Shown: in pieces, positions 1 to 5,255 of the stretch
How the letters are laid out: each line of letters starts with the position of its first letter
Position numbering within the stretch: the first letter of the stretch is position 1
Origin: Pseudomonadota bacterium
GTDB taxonomy: Bacteria; Pseudomonadota; Gammaproteobacteria; Steroidobacterales; Rariloculaceae
Assembly: GCA_009843005.1 (NCBI GenBank)
Contig: VYEH01000197.1
Coordinates: 1 to 5,703 of the forward strand
Length of the DNA: 5,703 nucleotides
Reading direction: 5' to 3'
Notes under the pieces: generated by a model
What the model was told of the DNA's origin: nothing
Seen by the model: only the letters and a program-made list of their open reading frames with translations
Database searches by the model: none
Program-made: the position numbers and the translations under genes

Positions 1-696
1 GAGCAATTCCACCTGGCCGCGCATCGTGGCCGTGAACTGGGTGCCGCGGCGGTAGGTCGCTTCACCGGCGATTCGTTCGCCGTGCCCTGCCAGCGCGGCC
101 CGGACGCCGGCCCAACCGCTGCGTCCATAGGCATCGGCCTGGTAGAAGACACCGATGCGCCGACGGCCGACCTGCACGAAATTCTCCACCAGCCCGGCGG
201 TTTCCTGGGCGTATGAGGCGCGCAGGTTGAACGCAAATTCGCCGTAGGGCGGCTGGCGTTGAGGTTGCGCACCGGTGAACGGGAAAAACAGAAAGACATC
301 CTCGTCCTGGAACTTCTTCAGGAGCGGCAGCACCCGGGTCACGGTGGGCGTCCCCACATAGCCGAACAGGAGAAACACCTGGTCTTCCAGCATCAGCTTC
401 ATGGTGTTGTTGACCGATGCATCCGGCTGATAGCCGTCATCGTAGAGCTTGAGGGTAATCCGCCGGCCCGAGATCCCGCCGGCGCGGTTGACATGCTCGA
501 AATAGGCCCAGGCGCCTCGATACAACTCGATTCCGAGCCCCCTGGAGGGGCCGGAAAACGCCGCGGACATGCCCAGTATTATTTCGCTGTCCGTGACGCC
601 GGCGCTCGCCGTTTCCGCAGAGGCCCGAAGCCAGGGCCAGGTCAGCCCACCGACTATGCTACCGCCGATCAGCGATCGCCTGGTAAACATCCCCAT
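1..696 (-). CDS. ABC transporter substrate-binding protein, branched-chain amino acid (LivK-like) type, partial
   Basis: This is the N-terminal part of a periplasmic solute-binding protein; 232 codons are open to the left edge and the C-terminus lies outside. Family knowledge: such proteins capture a small ligand (branched-chain amino acids, amides, urea or related compounds) and deliver it to a membrane ABC permease. Seen: a signal-like N-terminus with a twin-arginine stretch (TRRSLI, residues 5-10), a hydrophobic segment to about residue 23 and small residues near 25-32. The mature part opens with EIILGMSAAFSGPSRGLG (39-55), then FEHVNRAGGISGRRI (66-80), the typical first-lobe signature, then DDGYQP (86-91) and LFGYVGTPT (110-118). 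The start could be 696 or the ATG at 690; a GGTGG-like purine run precedes both and neither is decisive. Ligand specificity cannot be read from this fragment. The gene diverges from the acyl-CoA dehydrogenase gene. No permease or ATPase gene is visible in the window. Confidence 0.88.
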   Translation of the reverse strand, partial: MGMFTRRSLIGGSIVGGLTWPWLRASAETASAGVTDSEIILGMSAAFSGPSRGLGIELYRGAWAYFEHVNRAGGISGRRITLKLYDDGYQPDASVNNTMKLMLEDQVFLLFGYVGTPTVTRVLPLLKKFQDEDVFLFFPFTGAQPQRQPPYGEFAFNLRASYAQETAGLVENFVQVGRRRIGVFYQADAYGRSGWAGVRAALAGHGERIAGEATYRRGTQFTATMRGQVELL

Positions 697-712
697 CCAT
701 CCACCACTGTTC

Positions 713-733
713 GCATTCGTCCCTGCCGAATGC
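713..733. repeat. Perfect inverted repeat GCATTCG-N7-CGAATGC
   Basis: Two 7-base arms (713-719 and 727-733) are exact reverse complements around a 7-base spacer. The repeat sits 17 bases upstream of the binding-protein start at 696, so it lies in that gene's leader or core promoter. It could be the operator of a dimeric repressor or a small RNA hairpin near the ribosome binding site. The symmetry is seen directly; the role is inference. Confidence 0.5.
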
Positions 734-805
734 TTGTGGATTGCATTATTTCCGATCTAAGTACGTGTTTCCAGTCTCGCCTAACCGCGGCAGAATGTAC
801 GATGA

Positions 806-826
806 GCAACGGCGCGCGCCTGTTGC
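806..826. repeat. GC-rich stem-loop in the leader of the aidB-like gene
   Basis: GCAACGGC pairs with GCC-T-GTTGC around a GCGC loop, giving an 8-bp stem with one bulged T. It lies 45 to 58 bases before the ribosome binding site and start codon of the aidB-like gene. The bases after it (CGTCATTTATAT) are moderately T-rich but are not a clean T-run, so a classical intrinsic terminator is doubtful. An operator or 5' leader structure is equally possible. Confidence 0.4.
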
Positions 827-870
827 CGTCATTTATATCGGGCGTTTCGAGGCGCGTCGGACCGGTCCAC

Positions 871-877
871 AAGGAGG
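871..877 (+). promoter_or_regulatory. Ribosome binding site of the aidB-like gene
   Basis: AAGGAGG is a full Shine-Dalgarno match placed 6 bases before the ATG at 884. It fixes that ATG as the start and suggests efficient translation. Confidence 0.9.
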
Positions 878-883
878 CTGATC

Positions 884-2596
884 ATGCGGCATCGAAAGCC
901 CCTGACGGAACTTGCTACCCATGACGTGATCAATCAATCGCCGCCTCTTGGCGATATCAGTCTCTATGTATCCGACGCGGCGTTACGCGGTGCGGTGGAG
1001 GCCGGCGGCGGCGACCAGCAACATTCCCGCCTTGCGGAATTCGGCGAACAGTGCGGTACGGTGCGGACTCGGGAATGGGCGCGCCAGGCGAACGACAATC
1101 CGCCGCGCCTGAAATCCTTCGACCGCTACGGCAGACGTCTGGACGAAGTCGTCTTCCATCCCGCGTACCACCACTTGATGGAGTTGGGGTTGTCGAACGG
1201 TATTTCCGGATGTGCCTGGAGTGGCAAGCCTGCAGGCCATCTTCTTCACGGCGCGATGATGATCCTGATGACGCAGGCGGATGCGGGCGTGACCTGCCCG
1301 ATGTCCATGACCTACGCGAGTATCGCGGCGCTGAGGGCAACTCCGGAGCTCGCCGGGACTTGGGAGCCGCGGGTAACCGCGCAACGATATGACCGGCGCT
1401 CCATCCCCGCGCGGGAAAAGAACGCAGTGACTATCGGCATGGCCATGACCGAAAAGCAGGGCGGCTCCGATGTGCGCAGCAATACCACCCGCGCGGAACG
1501 TGCCGGAGACGGCAACTACATCCTGACCGGCCACAAGTGGTTCTGTTCCGCACCCATGAGCGACGCCTTTCTGACGCTCGCGCAGGCCCCGGACGGCCTC
1601 ACCTGCTTCCTGGTCCCCCGTTGGCGCCCGGATGGCGAACGCAATGCCATACGCCTCATGCGGCTCAAGGAAAAGCTGGGCGACAGGTCCAACGCGTCTG
1701 CGGAAATTGAATATCACGGCGCCTGGGCCCAGCGGGTGGGCGAAGAAGGCCGCGGCGTGCCCACCATCATCGAAATGGTCCAACTCACCCGGTACGACTG
1801 CGCACTCGGCTCCGCCGGCGGCATGCGCGCCGCTCTCGTTCGGGCGCTCTGGCATGCCGCCCATCGCCGGGCTTTCGGAAAGGCGCTGCTCGACCATCCG
1901 GCCATGCGGGCCGTATTGGCCGATCTCATCCTGGAGAGCGAAGCGGCGACGGCGCTCGTGTTGCGGGTCGGCGCAGGACTGGACCAAGCGACCGGGTGCG
2001 ATCGGTCAGCGTCGAACGACCGGGCTACAGTGGGCAACCGGTCAGCAAACGTACGGGCAACCGCCTTTGTGCGGCTGGCGACGCCAGTCGCGAAGTACTG
2101 GATATGCAAGCGCCAGCCGGGATTCGTCTACGAGGCCCTGGAGTGCCACGGCGGCGCGGGATACGTGGAAGAGGGTCCCATGCCGCGCCTGTTCCGCCAG
2201 TCGCCACTGAACGCGATCTGGGAAGGCAGCGGCAACGTAAGCGCACTGGATATCCTGCGAGCGGCGGCACGTGAGCCGGACAGTGTTACCGCGGTGCTGG
2301 CCGAGCTGGACACTGCCGCCGGCCGGAACGCGTACTACGACGCGCACCTGGAAGGGATCAAACGTACGCTTGGGGAGGCCGCCTTGCCGGAACGAAGCGC
2401 CCGCGGTTTCGCACGGGACCTGGGACTCGGCCTGCAGGCAGCCGCTCTGCACTGGTCCGCGTCGCCGCCCGTGTTCGACGGATTTTGCTCACAGCGCCTC
2501 GACCCCTCGCGGCGGGGATTGCTCCACGGTGAACTTGTAGATGCGGTCGACCAGGAGTGGTTGATCGAGCGGGCACGCCGGGCGCTCGACGTCTGA
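884..2596 (+). CDS. aidB: AidB-type acyl-CoA dehydrogenase
   Basis: A FAD flavoprotein of the acyl-CoA dehydrogenase superfamily, AidB branch, 570 residues (E. coli AidB is about 541). Family knowledge: E. coli AidB is induced in the adaptive response to alkylation, binds DNA through its C-terminal helical domain and has weak isovaleryl-CoA dehydrogenase activity. Seen: INQSPPL (16-22), FHPAYHHLM (91-99), the flavin-region signature MAMTEKQGGSDVRSNTTRAER (186-206), GHKWFCSAP (216-224), RLKEKLGDRSNAS (260-272), TRYDCALGS (302-310), CHGGAGYVEE (421-430) and IWEGSGN (445-451). Glu447 there aligns with the glutamate at the catalytic-base position of AidB. The C-terminal domain (from about 460) is complete, ending LIERARRALDV. 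The start is fixed by AAGGAGG 6 bases upstream. Odd: residues about 366-394 carry an extra stretch of roughly 18 residues built of a short repeat. The gene diverges from the binding-protein gene and converges on ilvD. The family call is firm; DNA repair, acyl-CoA oxidation or both cannot be separated from sequence alone. Confidence 0.95.
   Translation: MRHRKPLTELATHDVINQSPPLGDISLYVSDAALRGAVEAGGGDQQHSRLAEFGEQCGTVRTREWARQANDNPPRLKSFDRYGRRLDEVVFHPAYHHLMELGLSNGISGCAWSGKPAGHLLHGAMMILMTQADAGVTCPMSMTYASIAALRATPELAGTWEPRVTAQRYDRRSIPAREKNAVTIGMAMTEKQGGSDVRSNTTRAERAGDGNYILTGHKWFCSAPMSDAFLTLAQAPDGLTCFLVPRWRPDGERNAIRLMRLKEKLGDRSNASAEIEYHGAWAQRVGEEGRGVPTIIEMVQLTRYDCALGSAGGMRAALVRALWHAAHRRAFGKALLDHPAMRAVLADLILESEAATALVLRVGAGLDQATGCDRSASNDRATVGNRSANVRATAFVRLATPVAKYWICKRQPGFVYEALECHGGAGYVEEGPMPRLFRQSPLNAIWEGSGNVSALDILRAAAREPDSVTAVLAELDTAAGRNAYYDAHLEGIKRTLGEAALPERSARGFARDLGLGLQAAALHWSASPPVFDGFCSQRLDPSRRGLLHGELVDAVDQEWLIERARRALDV
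2000..2065 (+). repeat. In-frame imperfect tandem repeat inside the aidB-like gene
   Basis: Two degenerate copies lie side by side. One is 36 bases at 2000-2035, encoding DRSASNDRATVG; the other is 30 bases at 2036-2065, encoding NRSANVRATA. Each DNA copy begins with (GAT/AAC)CGGTCAGC and continues to an ACGACCGGGC or ACGTACGGGC stretch. A partial third unit (DQATGC, 1982-1999) precedes them. Both length differences are multiples of three, so the frame is kept. Expansion by slippage or unequal exchange is the likely origin (inference). Confidence 0.6.
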
Positions 2597-2609
2597 ACTT
2601 TCAGGTAGT

Positions 2610-2631
2610 CCCGAACGACCCTTTCGTCGGG
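2610..2631. terminator. Possible terminator hairpin between convergent genes
   Basis: CCCGA-A-CGA (2610-2618) pairs with TCGTCGGG (2624-2631) around the loop CCCTT, giving an 8-bp stem with one bulged A. It starts 14 bases after the aidB-like stop and abuts the ilvD stop (2632-2634), so it could end both transcripts. Downstream on the plus strand there is only TTAATT, and on the minus strand no T-run. It is therefore a weak or non-canonical terminator at best. Confidence 0.45.
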
Positions 2632-4332
2632 TTAATTCCGGTCCGTAACGGCCCCCAGCGAGGCTGAACTGACCAGTTTTGCGTACTTGGCCAGCAATCC
2701 GCGAGTGGCGTTGGGCTGACGAGGCGTCCACTTTCGAAGTCGCGCCCGGAGTTCTTCTTCCGGTATCTCCAGATCGATCTTCTTCGTTTCGGCATTGATT
2801 GTAATCGGGTCACCGTCCCGCACCACCGCCAGCGGGCCGCCCACCGCGGCTTCCGGCGCCAGGTGCCCGACCACGAAGCCGTGACTGCCTCCCGAGAATC
2901 GGCCATCGGTGATCAGGGCGACCTTGTCGCCCAGCCCCCTGCCGATAATGGCGCCGGTGGGGCTGAGCATCTCGCGCATCCCCGGCCCGCCCCTGGGACC
3001 TTCATAACGAATCACGACCACGTCACCGGCCAGAACCACGCCGTCCAGGATGGCGCGCAACGCCTCCTCCTCCGATTCGAACACCCTTGCCGGACCGCTG
3101 AATTCGGTGCCCTCCTTGCCGGAAATCTTTGCAACCGCGCCCTCCTTGGCCAGGTTTCCGTACAGGATCGCCAGGTGACTGTCCGCCTTGATGGGGTCCG
3201 ACAGCGGCCGAACGATGTTTTGCCCTTCCGGGTACGGCCGCACCTCAGCGAGGTTTTCCGCCAGTGTGCGGCCGGTCACCGTCAGGCAGTCGCCGTGCAG
3301 CAACCCGCTGTCCAGCAGTGTTTTCATCAACGGCTGAATGCCGCCGATTCGAATCAGTTCGGACATCATGTACCGCCCGCTGGGGCGCAGGTCCGCCAGG
3401 ACCGGCACACGGGCGCCGAGACGGGTGAAATCCTCCAGGGTCAGATCCACCTGTGCGTCGTGGGCGACGGCCAGCAGATGCAATACTGCGTTTGTGGACC
3501 CGCCCAGGGCGATTACCGCGGTGATGGCGTTCTCGAACGCCTCCTTGCCGAGAATGTCGGACGGCGTGATGCCGCGTTCCAGGAGCCGCATCACGGCCCT
3601 TCCGGCGCGCTGGCAGTCAAGCCTCTTGGCTTCGGAGACGGCTTCCTGGGCGGAACTGTTGGCAAGGCTCATGCCCAGGGCTTCGATCGCGGAGGCCATG
3701 GTATTGGCCGTGTACATCCCGGCGCATGAGCCCGGGCCGGGTATGGCCGTGGACTCCACCTCATGGAGTTCCGCCTCGCTGATTCGCCCGGCGGCCACGC
3801 CGCCCACCGCCTCGAATACGGAAATCACGTCGCGGTGCTTCGGGCCCGGCTGTATCGTACCGCCATAGACGAATACCGACGGCCGGTCAAGCCTCGCCAG
3901 GGCCATCAGGCAACCCGGCATGTTCTTGTCGCAGCCGCCGATCGCAACCAGTCCGTCGAACGCTTCGGCAGCCGCCACGGCCTCGATGGAATCGGCAATC
4001 ACTTCCCTGGATACCAGAGAGTAGCGCATCCCCTGGGTGCCCATGGAAATGGCGTCGGAAACGGTGATGGTATTGAACACGACGCTCTTGCCGCCGGCCT
4101 CGTCGGCCGCCGCACCGGCCAGTTTCGCCAACCCGTCGATATGCATGTTGCAGGGCGTCACCATGCTCCATGTGGAAACGATGCCCACCTGCGGTTTGGA
4201 GAAATCTTCGTCTTTGAAACCGACTGCGCGAAGCATGGCCCGGCTCGGGGCCTGCTCCAGGCCGTCAACGACCACGCGTGAATACCGCCTGGGATCAACT
4301 TCGCCGCGTTCGCGCGGCGTCTTTACAGCCAT
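2632..4332 (-). CDS. ilvD: Dihydroxy-acid dehydratase
   Basis: IlvD dehydrates 2,3-dihydroxy-isovalerate and 2,3-dihydroxy-3-methylvalerate to the 2-keto acids, the third common step of valine, isoleucine and leucine synthesis; it is cytosolic. It has 566 residues, the short form (E. coli IlvD is about 616). Seen: TPCNMHIDGLAKLAG (59-73), NTITVSDAISMGTQGMRYSL (87-106), GGCDKNMPGCLMA (132-144), GPGSCAGMYTANTM (199-212), ALGGSTNAVLH (275-285) and TDGRFSGGSHGFVVGH (475-490). Cys61, Cys134 and Cys203 are the expected iron-sulfur ligands, Asp135-Lys136 the metal-binding pair and Ser480 the probable catalytic serine. Length and the GRFSGGSHGFVVGH motif resemble the [2Fe-2S] group rather than the [4Fe-4S] E. 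coli type (inference). I chose the ATG at 4332 because AGGGA (4340-4344) lies 7 bases upstream. The frame stays open to an ATG at 4470, but that stretch crosses the tRNA gene and is not coding. The gene follows tRNA-Pro on the same strand and converges on the aidB-like gene. Confidence 0.97.
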   Translation of the reverse strand: MAVKTPRERGEVDPRRYSRVVVDGLEQAPSRAMLRAVGFKDEDFSKPQVGIVSTWSMVTPCNMHIDGLAKLAGAAADEAGGKSVVFNTITVSDAISMGTQGMRYSLVSREVIADSIEAVAAAEAFDGLVAIGGCDKNMPGCLMALARLDRPSVFVYGGTIQPGPKHRDVISVFEAVGGVAAGRISEAELHEVESTAIPGPGSCAGMYTANTMASAIEALGMSLANSSAQEAVSEAKRLDCQRAGRAVMRLLERGITPSDILGKEAFENAITAVIALGGSTNAVLHLLAVAHDAQVDLTLEDFTRLGARVPVLADLRPSGRYMMSELIRIGGIQPLMKTLLDSGLLHGDCLTVTGRTLAENLAEVRPYPEGQNIVRPLSDPIKADSHLAILYGNLAKEGAVAKISGKEGTEFSGPARVFESEEEALRAILDGVVLAGDVVVIRYEGPRGGPGMREMLSPTGAIIGRGLGDKVALITDGRFSGGSHGFVVGHLAPEAAVGGPLAVVRDGDPITINAETKKIDLEIPEEELRARLRKWTPRQPNATRGLLAKYAKLVSSASLGAVTDRN

Positions 4333-4397
4333 ACCCGCTTCCCTGCCAGTGTCATTGGGGGCCGGCAGCCCGCAACGACAGTCGCGGATTGCTTGAG
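4333..4397 (-). other. Spacer between tRNA-Pro and ilvD
   Basis: These 65 bases hold the ilvD ribosome binding site (AGGGA at 4340-4344). I see no convincing promoter and no T-run terminator after the tRNA. Read-through from the tRNA into ilvD is therefore possible, with the tRNA released by processing. This rests on absence of signals and is weak. Confidence 0.4.
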
Positions 4398-4474
4398 TGG
4401 TCGGGGCGACTGGATTTGAACCAGCGACCTCTTGCGCCCCATGCAAGTGCGCTACCAAGCTGCGCCACACCCCG
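4398..4474 (-). tRNA. tRNA-Pro (anticodon GGG, reads CCC)
   Basis: The 77-base gene folds as a full cloverleaf. The acceptor stem CGGGGTG pairs with CGCCCCG with one T-G wobble. The D-arm is GCGC-AGCTTGGTA-GCGC. The anticodon stem CTTGC/GCAAG holds the loop ATGGGGC, which puts GGG at positions 34-36. The variable loop is AGGTC, and the T-arm is GCTGG-TTCAAAT-CCAGT with a G-T closing wobble. C1-G72 and A73 fit bacterial tRNA-Pro, and the 3' CCA is encoded (4398-4400). It lies downstream of the MerR-like gene, as tRNA-Pro(GGG) does in Pseudomonas. The frame running through it on the same strand encodes no protein. Confidence 0.96.
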
Positions 4475-4605
4475 ACCGTTGCCTGCTCAACTCACCGTGC
4501 CATTGTCGCGGCACGTGTGCCGCATTGGTGTACAAGCCTCGCAGGCCAGACGCAAGTTTAGCGAAATGGGCAGGGTCCGGGATAGTCCGGAGTGCAGGAA
4601 ATCGG
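4475..4605 (-). promoter_or_regulatory. Leader region of tRNA-Pro downstream of the MerR-like gene
   Basis: This 131-base gap separates the stop of the MerR-like gene from the tRNA 5' end. On the minus strand TTGCGT (4550-4555) and TACACC (4528-4533) are 17 bases apart. That spacing suits a sigma-70 promoter about 54 bases before the tRNA, but both hexamers match the consensus poorly. A palindrome at 4508-4523 lies just downstream. No gene is supported. Confidence 0.3.
4508..4523. repeat. Palindrome GCGGCAC-GT-GTGCCGC upstream of tRNA-Pro
   Basis: Two exact 7-base arms are separated by 2 bases, 34 to 49 bases before the tRNA 5' end. As DNA it is a compact operator-like site. As RNA it could fold only by opening the inner pairs to form a loop. 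No T-run follows on the minus strand, so it is a poor intrinsic terminator for the upstream operon. Confidence 0.45.
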
Positions 4606-4962
4606 CTATCGCCGCAGCAACCGCAGTACGTCCTCGAGTTCGGAGCGCACCTGACGGATGATCTGCTGGCTCTGGCTGAGGTCGGTGCGCGCTTCGTCGC
4701 CAGCCATTTTTTGCCGCGCTCCGCCGATGGTAAATCCCTCGGAGTACAGGAGGCTGCGGATCTGACGGATGATGAGGACATCCTGGCGTTGGTAGTAGCG
4801 GCGGTTACCACGGCGCTTCACCGGCTTGAGTTGCGGAAACTCCTGCTCCCAGTAGCGGAGCACGTGGGGCTTGACTGCGCACAATTCGCTGACTTCACCG
4901 ATCGTGAAGTAGCGCTTGCCCGGAATCGGCGGAAGTTCCGCGTTATCCCCTGGTTCCAGCAT
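4606..4962 (-). CDS. MerR-family transcriptional regulator
   Basis: A 118-residue DNA-binding protein with a MerR-type winged helix at about residues 17-87: YFTIGEVSELCAVKPHVLRY, then WEQEFPQLKPVKRRGNRRYY and a helical segment ending GFTIGGARQKM. The RYWE and RRGNRRYY stretches are the recognition-helix and wing signatures. After it come only about 30 residues (LSQSQQIIRQVRSELEDVLRLLRR), likely a dimerising helix. There is no cysteine-based metal site and no large effector domain. It closely resembles the small MerR-like protein encoded after ihfA in Pseudomonas and relatives, whose target is not known to me. The start ATG at 4962 lies inside the end of ihfA (20-base overlap). An in-frame stop lies a few codons upstream and GAGG is only 3 bases before the ATG, so translation may be coupled to ihfA. 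Confidence 0.93.
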   Translation of the reverse strand: MLEPGDNAELPPIPGKRYFTIGEVSELCAVKPHVLRYWEQEFPQLKPVKRRGNRRYYQRQDVLIIRQIRSLLYSEGFTIGGARQKMAGDEARTDLSQSQQIIRQVRSELEDVLRLLRR

Positions 4963-5245
4963 ATACCTCGACTCGAGTCTTCAGTTTCTGCCCGGGGTGG
5001 AAGGTGACCACCCGCCGCGCCGTAATCGGAATCTCTTCGCCGGTCTTGGGGTTGCGTCCCGGCCGCTGATTTTTGTCCCGCAGGTCAAAGTTGCCGAATC
5101 CGGACAGTTTGACCTGCTCGCCGCTCGCCAGCGATACCCTCAGATCCTCGAAGAACGTGTCCACCAATTCGCGCGCTTCCCGCTTGTTCAAACCGAGCTC
5201 GTTGAACAACGACTCGGCCATTTTCGCCTTGGTCAATGACGCCAT
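4943..5245 (-). CDS. ihfA: Integration host factor alpha subunit
   Basis: IHF-alpha pairs with IHF-beta to form a nucleoid protein that binds specific sites and bends DNA sharply, serving sigma-54 promoters, recombination and replication control. The 100 residues match the usual length. Seen: the N-terminal helices MASLTKAKMAESLFNELGLNKREARELVD split into the standard helix pair; then GEQVKLSGFGNFDLRDKNQ (42-60) and RPGRNPKTGEEIPITARR (61-78), the beta-arm. Pro66 in RNPKTGE is the residue that intercalates between base pairs at the bend. FHPGQKLKTRVE follows near the C-terminus. The DLRDKNQRPGRNPKTGE stretch separates it from HU and IHF-beta. AGGCGG (5252-5257), 6 bases before the ATG, overlaps the pheT stop. 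It lies 10 bases after pheT and overlaps the MerR-like gene, so the three are almost certainly co-transcribed. Confidence 0.97.
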   Translation of the reverse strand: MASLTKAKMAESLFNELGLNKREARELVDTFFEDLRVSLASGEQVKLSGFGNFDLRDKNQRPGRNPKTGEEIPITARRVVTFHPGQKLKTRVEVYAGTRG

Positions 5246-5255
5246 GAATGACCGC

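Larger units (their letters stand above)
697..883. promoter_or_regulatory. Divergent intergenic region between binding-protein gene and aidB-like gene
   Basis: These 187 bases separate two divergent start codons and must hold the promoters or leaders for both genes. I see no convincing sigma-70 -35/-10 pair on either strand. The most AT-rich part is about 738-765 (around GCATTATTTCCGATCTAAGT), a plausible place for promoter melting. Two structured elements are listed separately: the inverted repeat at 713-733 and the stem-loop at 806-826. I did not recognise an Ada-type box, although E. coli aidB is Ada-controlled. No gene is supported here; open frames crossing it are shadows of the flanking genes. 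Confidence 0.55.

Noticed and set aside
734..762. Sigma-70 promoter for the aidB-like gene (TTGTGG with CTAAGT 17 bases on)
   Set aside because: The -35 match is partial and the -10 match is poor, so I do not call it a promoter.
259..924. Long plus-strand open frame over the binding-protein gene and the divergent region
   Set aside because: It is the opposite-strand shadow of a recognisable binding protein; its translation has low-complexity character with no known motif, and it runs across the strong aidB ribosome binding site.
983..1987. A 334-codon minus-strand open frame inside the aidB-like gene
   Set aside because: The plus-strand frame is a clear AidB homologue over its whole length; the antisense frame is a GC-rich shadow with no recognisable domain.
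2863..3729. A 288-codon plus-strand open frame opposite ilvD
   Set aside because: It lies antisense to conserved IlvD motifs and shows no family signature or ribosome binding site of note.
4398..4474. tRNA-Pro as the attachment site of an integrated element
   Set aside because: I found no second copy of the tRNA 3' end, no integrase and no foreign-looking genes; both sides are housekeeping genes.
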